This document shows, piece after piece, positions 21,378 to 31,514 of a DNA stretch of 64,000 nt. This stretch comes from Vigna angularis (taxonomy: Eukaryota > Streptophyta > Magnoliopsida > Fabales > Fabaceae), in the NCBI RefSeq assembly GCF_016808095.1, contig NC_068975.1, positions 7,132,001 to 7,196,000 on the forward strand. The letters run 5' to 3'. Below the pieces are notes generated by a model. It ran no database searches. It saw only the letters and a list, made by a program, of their open reading frames with translations, and was not told the origin of the DNA. Within the stretch, counting starts at the first letter, position 1; every line of letters starts with the position of its first letter. The position numbers and the translations under genes are program-made.

Positions 21378-22707
21378 TGTCATAGGCTGTCGTTGAAGCT
21401 ATCAAATTAATACTACTTTTCAGGCAACTTCAGTATTGCCAAGTAGTATTCAAGAAAGTAGATAGGGTTAAAGTAACCTTGAGTCGTCTCTCAACGAATA
21501 CGGAATTGCCTTTTAATATTTGAATCTTATGAATGCAATGCAATGTTCAAGAATAAAAATGATGTTTGGAGAAGGTTTAAAGAACAAATAAAAAACTTAA
21601 AAACAATTATAATGAAATAGGCTAATTCCACTGCTTTTCCAAGATAGATTCATCATCGGTTATTCACAGATAATTGTTCAATTGATTATTATTTAAGTTT
21701 CAAATTAACTAAAGTAAATTCTTAATTAATTTGAGGGCGATCATGCATTTAACCAAAGTAAATTCTCAATCAAATGCAAAACCTTTCTAGATTATTCACA
21801 ATGAATTCAACCAAAGTACATTCTCAATCAAATCCTATTGTGTTTAATCATGTCTATTCTTAAATCGCCTAACCAAATTAAAAACTAATCATTCAAAGTA
21901 AATTCTCAATTGATTATAGTTGAAATTATTACTACCAATCAAAGTACATTCTCTATTGATAGTAAAAACCAATTAATCATATGAAAGTTCCTAAATTAAA
22001 TCAAAGTAGATTCTCAATTAAACCTAGAAACCCTAGAACTCATATAATCAATATGCATGTAGATTCAAACACATTATGATGCAAGAATCTTTGCTTTTAA
22101 TTTGATAGAGAGATGAAAGACATAAAGAGAGAACAACTTAAAGCAAAAATAAAAATAAACAATTGCATTAACTCAATCTAACCCAGAATCCATAATGGAA
22201 TTACAACAGAATAGCCCTAGATGCTTAGCTCTCCATGAATGGAGTTGAATACAAGATGAAAGAAAAGAGAGAGGTGGTGAATGAATGAATGAAGTGAAGT
22301 CTCCCTTGGGTCTCTTTATATAGGGCTTGGACTCTGAATATTCAGTTGACAGAATGTTTTATCTTATATCTTCCAAATAACTAAAAGATTTTGAATAATT
22401 ATAACATTATTTTGAAGATATTTTCTATTGATATTCTTTAAATAAATTAATTTAAAAACTGAATTTTATCTTTTAACTTTTCCAACTTTCCAAAATTGCA
22501 CAAATGCCCTCAAATTTTCTCTATCTGCACTTTAGCCCCTTCAGAATTCTCCAAAATTGCACCAAAACCCCTGTTTGACCAACCTTGACCAGATTCAAAT
22601 CTGTTGACCAGTTTTTTACCAGAGAGGGTGTGGCCAATGAGAGCTTGCCACGTGGCAGCCCTCTTTCTCACCCAATTAGGGTTTCAGATTGGGGAAATTT
22701 CTCTACA
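21378..22707 (-). mobile_element. gypsy LTR U (second Athila-like lineage), reverse orientation
   Basis: On the minus strand the end carries 'gagacgactcaaggtta' and 'aatactacttggcaatactgaag', a block I associate with legume Athila-type LTR ends. Approximate limits are CTCTACA at 22,707 and TGTCATAGG at 21,378, but no target duplication could be confirmed. The interior has six spaced copies of a short motif (next entry). No coding region. Confidence 0.45.
21713..22025 (-). repeat. spaced short repeats CAAAGTANATTCTCAAT
   Basis: Six copies with 1-3 differences occur at intervals of about 45-65 bp, separated by unrelated A+T-rich sequence. The regular spacing inside an LTR suggests an amplified regulatory motif or a decayed satellite-like array. 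Confidence 0.7.
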
Positions 22708-22729
22708 CTGCTCTTGCGTCGCGACTTCT

Positions 22730-23624
22730 ATGATTGATTACTAGACCACAAGCCCTTGCATCCCTAATAATTAATTATGCATTACGAATAGGAGCTTAAG
22801 ACAACCAAACCTCCTATCCCCATCCTTGGGCAATATTGCTTTTGGGAGAAATTCTCCAGATCCTGGTTTCTAAGTATTTCCCAATAATAAAGAAAACCAA
22901 ATATAATAAACATAAAGCATAGGAGAAAATCCCTAACAATTAATGAAAGAAGCATATAATAATTCAGAACAAATTCAAATACATGAGAGTTTAGAGGTTA
23001 CATCTTCCCCAACAACAAATAAGATTAGTTCTCCATCGTCATGAAGAAACTAGATGTATAATGGAATGAAAGAGATAGAAAAAACCCTAGAAACTGAAGA
23101 GGAGAGCTCCGGCATCCCCAAATATGCCTCCAAAGGGGCAAAACGTGTGTTTCTATGCTCAAGCCATCAAGAGATACTCCCTCTAGGACGTGTAAGTCCT
23201 TTTATATAGCTGAATTGGATCATGGGCCAACGTCAGCGCTCAGCACCCCTACTTAGGGCGCCTAGGCGAGCTTGCGAGAAAATTAGCGCTCAACACCCCT
23301 AAAAGGGCACCCAAGCTTTGTGCGATACATGAAACTGGCGCTCAGGGCCCCTTTCTGGCGCTCTTCTTCAGCATGACTTTTCTACACTACGTCTTTTTCT
23401 CTTTTTCTACATTCCAACTCCTTGGTACTTTAACTCCTCTTTTAAATCCTTCTAATAACCTACAAAATCAAGGGAATTTAGTGATAAAATCATTAATTAT
23501 TCTCTCTACTCACTTATTCACAAAACTAAATTAAAAACATGAGTTCAAGCAAGCTTCTAAGTCAAAAAGGGTTGATTTAGTAGCAAAATTGCATCACAGA
23601 TAATGGTATATTCAACTGTTATCA
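22730..23624 (-). mobile_element. partial Athila-family LTR in reverse orientation
   Basis: Homologous to 30,000-30,850 in reverse, including the GCGCTCAG/GGCGCC phrases (23,240-23,370), the 'ccatcgtcatgaag' stretch and the start TGATAACAGTTG at 23,624. Its other end is truncated by LTR U. It abuts the gag of element C at 23,625, in the opposite orientation. Confidence 0.7.
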
Positions 23625-23627
23625 GCT

Positions 23628-24163
23628 ATGTCGGAAGTTACCCAAGAGGAAGTCAATTTTATAGGTCAAGGTAAAGAGTTTCGTCTAGGTAATTACATTC
23701 AAGGATGGAAACCTCACCCAAGTATGGGACAAGGACAAGCTTTGCAATTCAATAAACCACAACAACAACAATGGAAACAACAACCTTCATTACATGAAAG
23801 AGTTGCAAAGCTAGAAGAGACGCTCCAACAGTTCATGCAAGTATCTATCTCCAATCGTAAAAGCATTGAAGCTTCCATAAGGAATTTGGAGATACAGGTT
23901 GGCCAACTGGCTAAAGAGTTGGAAGAGAAATCTGAAAAGCAGTTTGGGACTAATACTGAAGTTAATCCTAAAGAGGAATGTAATGCTATTATGAGCATAA
24001 GTAGTGAGAGGTTGGAAGAGAGAAAAATAGAGAGAAAAGAAAAAGATGAGTTGAGTGAAAAAGAAGAAGAAAGAAAAAGTGAGGTTGAGAGAAAGGAAAA
24101 GAAGAAAGAAAAGGGAGAAAGAAAAGAAGAAGAAGAGGGCGAGAGAAAAGAGAGAAAAATTTA
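23628..24163 (+). pseudogene. gag C-terminal segment of gypsy element C
   Basis: The open frame contains 'EEVNFIGQGKEFRLGNYIQGWKPHPSMGQGQ', which in this family follows the zinc knuckle. A coiled-coil stretch ('LEETLQQFMQVSI..', 'NLEIQVGQLAKELEE') and a Lys/Glu-rich tail up to the TAG at 24,161 follow. The start used by reading programs is not real, because the upstream part was cut away by the reverse LTR at 23,624. Frame decay continues to the protease. Confidence 0.7.
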
Positions 24164-24730
24164 GAAAGCTCTTCCTTACCCTAAAGATTATTCTAAAAAG
24201 GAAAAAGATATACAATTAGGGTGTTTTAAATAGATGTTCAAGAAATTGGGGATTACTATTCCACTAACTGAGGCATTGCACCAAATCCCTACGTATACAA
24301 ATTTTTTTAAGAAGTCCCTCCAAAAGAAGAAATATTTAGATGAGGGAACAATGAAGTATAGGGAAATTGTAGTGTGATTTTGCAGAAGACACTTCCTCCT
24401 AAAGTCAAAGATCTAGGAAGTTTTACTATTCCTTGCACTATTGGGGATTGTGATGTAGGGAAAGCTCTAATTGATTTAGGGGCTAGCATCAATTTGATGC
24501 CCTTATTTGTGCTAAAGAAGATTTGTGATCTTGAGGTTAAACCTACTAAGATGGTGTTGCAAATGGCGGATAGATCTACCAAGAATCCCTATGGTGTAGT
24601 GGAAGATGTTGCAGTCCAAGTTGACAAACTTAAATTCCCAGTGGATTTTGTAGTGATGGAGATGGGAGGAAAATCTGAATATTCGGATCATTCTTGGAAG
24701 GCCATTCATGAAGACAACCAAGGTTGTCAT
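24164..24730 (+). pseudogene. aspartic protease region of gypsy element C (first part)
   Basis: Frames read 'MFKKLGITIPLTEAL', then 'GSFTIPCTIGD..VGKALIDLGASINLMP', retaining the catalytic IDLGAS. Next come 'DRSTKNPYGVVEDVAVQVDKLKFPVDFVVMEM', a one-base shift near 24,680, and 'IILGRPFMKTTKVV' in the next frame. Solo LTR S2 is inserted at the end of this motif, and the protein continues at 26,660. The protease domain itself is otherwise better preserved than in element B. Confidence 0.8.
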
Positions 24731-26659
24731 TGATGAGTTAATATTTAATCAATTTCACTTAGCTTATTGTACCGAATTTAATCAGGGAATTGTGCTTAAA
24801 TGTCCGATATTTTTCCGTTTTTGTTAAATGTGCTTAATTTGATCGGAAATTCTTATTTTAATTAATTCGAATTACCTGAGCTAATTATTTACATTAGTAA
24901 TTGCAGGAAAAATTTTGGTAATACAAATTGGGATATTTGAAAGAATATTCATTTGCACACAATGATTGATTAAATTGAAGAGAAGTAACTCGTTAATGAT
25001 GAAGCACATTCTCATTTCTTTTCTCTATAAGCAAGCACATAGCACACGGCCTTCCCTTGATTGAAGAAAATTATGAAGACATGGGACATGGTGGGGGAAC
25101 CACTCACGGTTATTTCTATGAATCATAAGCAATGAATATTAAATGAATTGGAGATGCACGTGAAAGGCAACCATCCCATCTAATTCTTGAAAGTTATGAA
25201 GCATAATGGAGGGGCACATACAACATCTCTCACGTGTTTGGAAGATAGCAAGTTGCTGGAAAATTCATTTGCCAAGGGATTATCAAAGCTTGAAGTCAAA
25301 GTGGGAGCCACCTCCTTGGTGGAGAAGCATTCACGGCAAACAAATGAAGAAATGAAGAGTATTGTTTATCTTTAAGTGGGAGACAACATGTAGGGGCCAC
25401 CATTGGAGGAGAAACCAAATTGGCTTGAAAGATGTAGAGACATCACACGGCCCTATAGGGTCACCAGTCCAGCACTTAGCATATCACGGTATTCCAGCAG
25501 TGTAGTAGCCGTGAGCTGAAGACAAGCCAACGAAAGAGTGAAGAGCAACTGATCCAAAACCAGCAACAAACGTTCAGGAGCTTTCCAGTGGTAACAACAT
25601 CACTCACGGCTGGAAGTAGGAGCAACGGCGGTGAGCTTGAAGCAGCAGCGTCCTCCATCAGTAGCAGCGGCAGGAGCTGGAGAAGCCACGGGTCCAGGAG
25701 AGCAGCTGCATGGTGATGGGTGGAAGTATGAGAAGTGTTCACGGGAAGAGAATGGAATAGGAAAGGAAGCACACTCCACACCATGGTCCCGCACGCCTTC
25801 AAACCCAGCATACAGCAGCCACAAGTAAGGAGATGAAGGCATGGCTGGAAGCAAAAGAAGAAGCTGGTCTAGCACCACATCACGGTCCATGGCAGCAAGG
25901 AAAAGCTGCAGCATCACATGGAAGAGAAGACAATAGCCATTGGTGATGAGAATGGAGGGCTCATGCTTCCTCTTGGTACGTCCATGAAGTGCTGAATAAT
26001 GGATTGAATAAAGATGGAGAAAAAGACAAAAAGAAGGGGTGTTGGATGGAAATAAAAGTCACGTAAGTGGGTGCATGGACTGCTGGAAGAAGTTGTCACT
26101 TAATACAAAAGTGAATAATTACTCTTTTTTTTTTTTTGCATTTTAAGTGGTATGCTCACGTGAAAGGAAGAGGGGTACACATGGTTAAGAATTTTGACTA
26201 TAAAATGGGCAGCAGAGAAGTGGATCAAGTAGATTTCAGCATTAGATTTTAGTGTAGTTTAGGATAGCAGCCACCCTGGGAGGAGGCTCTCGCCTCTTCC
26301 TTCCCCTAGGCTCTCTGTGTTTTTATTTTCCAGTGTAGAATTTTATTTCTGAATGCTTGTTACATTAATTTGATCATTTTCATTTTCATCTGTTGAAACA
26401 TTTTAATTTCAAGTATTGAATCTTTTCCTAAATTTTATTTTCAGTCAAAGTTAAATTCCGTTTTTATCATTCTCTAAATTTACTGCTTTCAGTATTTAAT
26501 TTTCCCGCATACAAACCATTCACAAAACCCCCCTTTTTCGTGACTGATCTTAGACTGAACCACCAAAATTGGTCCTTAAAAGACGACCTAGGAGTCAAAT
26601 CCTAGAATATACTGCATTATTATCTGTATAAAATTTGTATGACCGCGACAGTCGTACCA
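24731..26659 (+). mobile_element. solo LTR S2 (S family)
   Basis: 1,929 bp, starting TGATGAGTTAAT and ending CAGTCGTACCA, with a perfect duplication GTCAT at 24,726-24,730 and 26,660-26,664. The protein frame across the site, 'TKVV' then 'NVDDGVL', rejoins when it is removed. The shared S-family block lies at about 26,555-26,640. The centre (about 24,950-26,250) is unrelated to S1 or S3 and contains overlapping low-complexity frames on both strands that I do not consider genes. Confidence 0.9.
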
Positions 26660-27452
26660 GTCATCAATGTAGATGATGGAGTTCTAATGCTTAAAGACCA
26701 AGATGAAGCGGTGACTTTCAATGTCTTTAATGATGAGCAACCGAACAAAGTGAAGAAGACTAGTCCAGAAGCTATAGATGAAAATTTGTCAAGAGTAGTG
26801 TATCTAAGCAAGCTACTGACTCAGTCAAGGGAGGTAAGAATTGTTTCTTGTCACATGTAGAGAAAGAGGACAAAGAGATTAAAGAGAAGATAGTTCACCA
26901 AGATTTGAAGTGTGAAGATAAAGAATTCAAACCCGGCAAACCAGTCAAGTACAGGAATAGGTTATGGGTTGTGAAGGAGATTAAAGTGAATGGAGTAATT
27001 GAGATTTAAGCTCCATATTCTAGAAGAGTGTAGAAGGTGGACAGGAAGTTGTTGAAGATAAGTTGGTGTGATGAAAGCAAGAGAAGCACCAACATCAAAG
27101 CTTCAAACTAAGCATTATGGCGTCAGGCTCGTGATGTTAAACAAGCGCTTGCTGGGAGGCAACCCAGTGTTTTTTAAACATTTATTTTTTTTTTTGTTTT
27201 CTTTGGTGTGTTTGCTATTGTGTGATATGATTTAGTTTGCATTAGGGATGCTTTTGTTGGATGTATGGTTATGATGTGCATCGAGAGTTTAATTATTTTA
27301 AGTGTGAGATGTTAAGCTTGAGTTGGAAAGTGGAAAGTTTTGAAAGGGAAAAAATTTAAAAAAAAAAATTAAGGGTTAAAGTTGAGGTCCCCTACCTAAA
27401 GACACTTAGGGCAAGCAAGAGAAGAGGGGAGAATAAGTACCGCATCGCGCTC
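26660..27452 (+). mobile_element. 3' internal part of element C up to its 3' LTR
   Basis: Continues the protease frame ('NVDDGVLMLKDQDEAVTFNVF') and then 'FKPGKPVKYRNRLWVVKEI', a decayed coding end, without RT or integrase. The stretch 'aaacaagcgcttgctgggaggcaacccagt' (27,134-27,170) and the purine-rich tract before 27,453 are typical of Athila 3' regions. C therefore looks like a shortened or non-autonomous copy. Confidence 0.65.
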
Positions 27453-27560
27453 TGATAATGGTTGAAAAACCGTTATTTTTATACTTCATTTTGATATTAA
27501 AAACACCCTTTTTGACTTAGAAGCTTGCTTGAACTCATGTTTTTGCTTTAGCTTTGTGAA

Positions 27561-27737
27561 GGCTTAATAGCCTCTTTTGTCCCCAGTTTTGCTCGATTGT
27601 GTCAATTTGGTCCCTGGTTTTAAAAAAGTGTCAACTTGGTCCTCACTTATTAAATTTTCCATCAAAATTGTCATTTCCGTTAAACAAAAACAAACGGCGT
27701 TAAAGATGGATGATCTGGCAGAAGACGTGGCATTTTT
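27561..27737 (+). repeat. left terminal inverted repeat of the Pack-MULE
   Basis: Pairs with 29,818-29,993. Shared phrases include 'TTTAACG' and 'GGCAGAAGACGTGGCAT'. Identity is high but not perfect. Confidence 0.85.
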
Positions 27738-27839
27738 AAATTGTATGTGTGGTGACGTGTTTAGTATTTTCTTTAATTATAATTAATTTGGATTAATGTT
27801 TTTCTTTTAATTACTTTTAATTATAATTAACGTGACAGT

Positions 27840-28599
27840 TAGCAATGATGTCCCACTCCTTAGATCAAATCTTCTTCTTCTTCCAAAAATAGTGTTGTAG
27901 TTAGTAATGGATAATCGACAATGACGTCCCACTGATCCACCGAATATCTGCCCCACTTGCTCCCTCTCTCACTTCTCCTTCTGCCCCGCTCCGCCTCCCA
28001 CACCCCTACCCCCCAAACCCCTCTTTCTTACACCCCTACCAACCCAAATTTCCAAATGGTCGCGTTGCGATTTATCCATGGTTGTTCTGGTTTGGTTTTC
28101 TTGCTTTGCAGGTCTAAGGAGGCATGATGTTTATGCGCGATGAGGATGCTCGCAGTGGGGATGGTTCTATGTGATTAGGGTTCTGCAATTTTGGGCTCTT
28201 TTCGATTGGGGTTTTGGAGCTAGTTGCGTTTCCTTGCAGGTTTCGAAGGAGAAGTACTGAACTCGTGATGAATCTGGTGGTTTTGGAATGGACGAAACTC
28301 GCGAGGTGGAGGCGCGATCTGTGTTTCGTATATGGGTTGTTGTTTATTGGATTGAGGTTGATCCATGTCAATACACAAAGGATGATGGAGATGGTGTGGA
28401 GGAGATTGGAGTTTTCACGGTAAAGAATGGAGGAGAAGATGAACTTTCTCGGGTTCTCTCTATTGTCACGATTTGGGTGGCTGATGGAAGAACGAAAGAA
28501 TTCTCGGTGGTCCAAGATTGTTAGCGGTGGTTCGTCAATGGAGGTGATGCGATTCACTGTGGTTGCTGGACGACGCTGGTTGTGTTCTTGAGTGTGGTT
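27840..28599. other. 5' part of the Pack-MULE cargo, unrecognised
   Basis: A pyrimidine-rich stretch (27,950-28,040) resembles a plant 5' untranslated region and is followed by overlapping frames on both strands (28,114-28,557). I recognise no family. It could be the promoter and first exon of a second captured gene. Confidence 0.35.
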
Positions 28600-29719
28600 G
28601 AGGTGCCGTCGTCGACGATCGGTGCCGCTGTCGACAATCAGTGGAGAAGAGACCTTCGTTTTTTATTTCCACTATGACGGAGACCTCTTTGATTACAAGG
28701 CTTACTCTCATTTTCTACACTATGTGGACTCTTTCTTGCTTTCGCGTGATAGAGACCAACCCCTGCATAGATTTCGCCTCAGATCTGACTCTACCTATGG
28801 TCATCCTGTAAGTATCCAGACATGGATTACGACTACAGTCAATGGAAGCGTTCGACACCTCGACCTCCATGTGGATTGTGGATTGTGGCTTTGTCATGCC
28901 TTCTGTGGTGTTTAGCTACAAAACTCTTGTAGTTCTCAACTTAACTTTCATACAAGTTGAAAATACTTTCTCTATTGACTTGCCCTTGCTTAAGATCTTG
29001 CATTTGAAAAATATTTCTTCACCCGAAGGTCCAGATCTTTCACAGCTTCTCTCTGGGTGTCCTAATATTGAGGACTTGAAAGTCAAAGGTTTCCTTTCTA
29101 CAACTAAAGGAAAGTTTATCAGAATTCCCAAATTGGTTAGAGCTAACATCCATGAAGATTTACTTCCATTGGAAGTTTTTAAGGATGTTGAAGTTTTGTT
29201 CTTGGATTCGGTAATGCTCTGATATTTGTTTGATATTACTTTCCATTTCGAAGGGAAAAAAAGGGGATTTCTTATGTTCTGATAACATTTTGTATCTCTT
29301 GCAGAAATATCAACAAATCCTGGATTTTGACTTTCAGAATTTAGTTCGACTTGAATTGATTTTGCAGCTTAGCAAGGATTGGCTTGGGGTCTTGGAAGTG
29401 CTTGAGCATTGTCCCAAACTTCATACCCTTCTCGTTCGCATGTATAAGGTTTAATGATTTAGGCTTTTCAATTATGATTTTTTTATCTTTTCTTCAAACA
29501 TTAGTGTTAATTTAATTTTTTTATTATTGTTATCAGAGCAATTTTGATACATTTTTGGCAGGCCATGAAGAAGTAGTTTGGCCATTCCCACAATGTGTTT
29601 GTGCTTGCATTTCATCACACCTTAAAACCTGTTCTCTTAAATATTACACTGGTTCTATTGTCGCTGATGAAGGTGGAGAAGAGACCTTCATTTTTGAAAA
29701 ATATAAAAACAAACCCTAG
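28600..29719 (+). pseudogene. captured F-box/FBD/LRR protein fragment
   Basis: Translation yields 'FDYKAYSHFLHYVDSFLLSRD', 'LVVLNLTFIQVENTFSIDLPLLKILHLKNI', 'GCPNIEDLKVKGF' (to 29,210); 'LVRLELILQLSKDWLGVLEVLEHCPKLHTL' (29,305-29,448); and 'WPFPQCVCACISSHLKTCSLKYY' (29,537-29,719, ending TAG). These are the leucine-rich and FBD-type parts of plant F-box/FBD proteins, putative substrate receptors of SCF ubiquitin ligases. The two introns have GT...AG borders, so the capture was of genomic DNA. The N-terminal F-box is absent. A 7-bp tandem duplication (ATTGTGG, 28,875-28,888) shifts the frame. The phrase GGAGAAGAGACCTTC occurs at both ends (28,642 and 29,675). Confidence 0.8.
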
Positions 29720-29817
29720 AGAAAAGAGGGTTTGGGCCTGGCCTAGAAAATACCAAGTGCACTCCTAAATTCCATCTCTACACTCATTCTCTGACACGTC
29801 AACATAAACATATCAAT

Positions 29818-29993
29818 AAAATGCCACGTCTTCTGCCAGATCATCCATCCTTAACGTCGTTTGTTTCTATTTAACGAAAGGGACAATTTTGATGAAAAAT
29901 TTAATAAGTGAGGACCAAGTTGACACTTTTTTAAAACCAGGGACCAAATTGACACAATCGAGTAAAACTGGGGATAAAAGAGGCTATTAAGCC
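29818..29993 (-). repeat. right terminal inverted repeat of the Pack-MULE
   Basis: Complement of the left repeat, starting ATGCCACGTCTTCTGCC inward and ending GGCTATTAAGCC at the outer edge. Confidence 0.85.
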
Positions 29994-30099
29994 TTTTGTA
30001 AATAAGAGAGTTGAAGGTGAATTTAATGGTTTTGTGTTAGATTCCCTTGATTTTGTAGGCTATTGGAATGATTTGAAAGAAAAGTTAAAGTACCAAATG

Positions 30100-30225
30100 G
30101 TTGGAATGCAGAAAAGTCAACTAGAATGCAGAAAAGTCAACCACAGTGCAGAAAAGTCAACTAGAGTGCAGAAAAGTCAACAAATCAACCAGAGTGCAGA
30201 AAATTCAACCAGAGTACAGAAAAAG
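30100..30225 (+). repeat. minisatellite GTGCAGAAAAGTCAAC
   Basis: Six to seven imperfect copies of a 17-20 bp unit inside the C-type LTR. Closely related LTRs at 10,400 and 23,400 lack the array, so it expanded in this copy or sub-lineage. Confidence 0.85.
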
Positions 30226-31211
30226 TTGCGCTGAGCGTCAAATTCCGCTGAGCGCTAGTCCCACACTTACCGCTGAGCGCCAAAAGTGCTGCTGAGCATC
30301 GACGACGTGGGCTTGGACCTGTTTTCTGTTATTTTTATGTTCTATTTAAGAACTTGCAGGTCCTAGGGATTGTATCTTTTGATGGCTTAAGCACAAAAAC
30401 ACACTTTTCACCCCTTGGGGCTAGATTTGGAGATGGTGATGACTCTCCTCTTCTCTTTTTAGGGTTTTTCTATCTCTTCCATTCTTTCATTCCATTGTTC
30501 ATCTAGTTCTTCCATGACGATGGAGAACTAAACCTTATTTGTCGTTGGGAAAGATGTAACCTCTTAAACTCTCATGTATTGAATTGATTCTTGATTATAT
30601 ATGCTTTACTTCATTAATTGTTAGGGTTTTTCCTCTTTACTCTTTGCATGCTTTGTTTAACTCATTCAATTGCATGATCTTTGATTTTGTCGATATGGAC
30701 ACATACGGGAAATCTAGAACTGGGGAAATTCTCCCGGAAGCAATATTACCTAGACATAGGAATAGGAGGATCGGTTGCCTTTAAGCTTCTGTGCGAATGT
30801 AATGCATGATTAATTGTTAGGGAGACAAGACATTGTGAACTAGTAATTAGGAGTAGGCTTTCTTCACCGAGACATCGGGTTTAAGGTAAATTAGAAAGTG
30901 GCATTAACATTAATGAAGAAGATGAATTCATATATGCATGAGAGTAAATTATGTGAAATCTAAACCCAACAACAATATCATCAACTCTATCCATTCATTA
31001 TTGTGTTTAGCCTCAATTGATCAAATTGCATTCATGTTTATTTTATTGCATTTGCATTCAAAAACCCCAAAATTTGTTCTTTAGAGTCTTAATTAGTCGA
31101 ATAATCACATAACTATTTAGTGTCGTGAGTCTCTTGGGAAACGATACTTGGTCTTGCCATTTATTATTACTTGATACAATTCGGTACACTTGCCGAGGTC
31201 TTAACAAGTTT

Positions 31212-31231
31212 TTGACTCCATTTTCGGGGAT
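31212..31231 (+). other. degenerate primer-binding site after the C-type LTR
   Basis: TTGACTCCATTTTCGGGGAT aligns with the TTGGCGCCGTTGCCGGGGAT site of Athila-type elements, with five mismatches, at the same distance from the LTR end as in element A. It shows that an internal region starts here. Confidence 0.6.
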
Positions 31232-31514
31232 TAAATATTTGTTTATCAATGTTGCAGGAGGTACACATGATACTGACCAACAAGCACCTATAGTGGAGAA
31301 CAAAGGTGCTCGCATACACAAAAGCTTGAATATCAATAGGCACCGGCTGAACCCGCTTATCAACAATCACTTCTTCTTAGATCCAGTTGTGGAAGACATT
31401 TCCCTGCTTGATCAAATTTGGAGGATGAAGCAGTTCCTCCTCAAAACTTCTTTGTTGGATCCTGTGGTAGAAAACATCTCCCTACTAGTCCAAAATTGGC
31501 AACTTCCACCATAA
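31232..31514 (+). CDS. short ORF of a non-autonomous Athila-like element
   Basis: An open frame from the primer-like site to TAA at 31,512-31,514, encoding up to 94 residues. It reads '...QAPIVENKGARIHKSLNI..', then two imperfect repeats 'LDPVVEDISLLDQIW' and 'LDPVVENISLLVQNW'. It resembles no known gag or pol domain. The upstream ATG choice is not clear. The position directly after the primer site suggests it replaces gag in a non-autonomous element, or is a decayed coding relic. Function unknown. Confidence 0.35.

Larger units (their letters stand above)
27561..29993 (+). mobile_element. Pack-MULE-like transposon carrying F-box/FBD gene DNA
   Basis: Long terminal inverted repeats begin GGCTTAATAGCC and run for about 177 bp, with weaker similarity to about 205 bp. 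The flanks CTTTGTGAA (27,552-27,560) and TTTTGTAAA (29,994-30,002) form a 9-bp duplication with two mismatches, as expected for Mutator-like elements. Related LTRs (for example the complement of 10,550-10,605) provide the uninterrupted target. No transposase frame is present. The interior holds promoter-like and gene-derived DNA, including an intron-containing FBD/LRR gene fragment. Confidence 0.8.
27453..31206 (+). mobile_element. Athila-family LTR of element C, split by a Pack-MULE
   Basis: Starts TGATAATGG at 27,453 and ends TTAACA at 31,206. Without the DNA transposon inside (27,561-29,993) it is about 1.3 kb and matches LTR A and the reverse LTR at 22,730-23,624. A primer-like site follows its right end, so it is placed as the LTR between two internal regions rather than as a simple terminal LTR. 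Confidence 0.7.

Noticed and set aside
23811..24215. 134-residue Phe-rich reverse frame
   Set aside because: Antisense shadow of the Lys/Glu-rich gag tail of element C.
25476..25917. Two long overlapping reverse frames (111 and 105 residues)
   Set aside because: They lie inside solo LTR S2, overlap each other in different frames and are Leu/Ser-rich low complexity.
28114..28557. 147-residue reverse frame in the Pack-MULE
   Set aside because: Antisense to gene-like DNA, with no recognisable domain; not supported as a gene.
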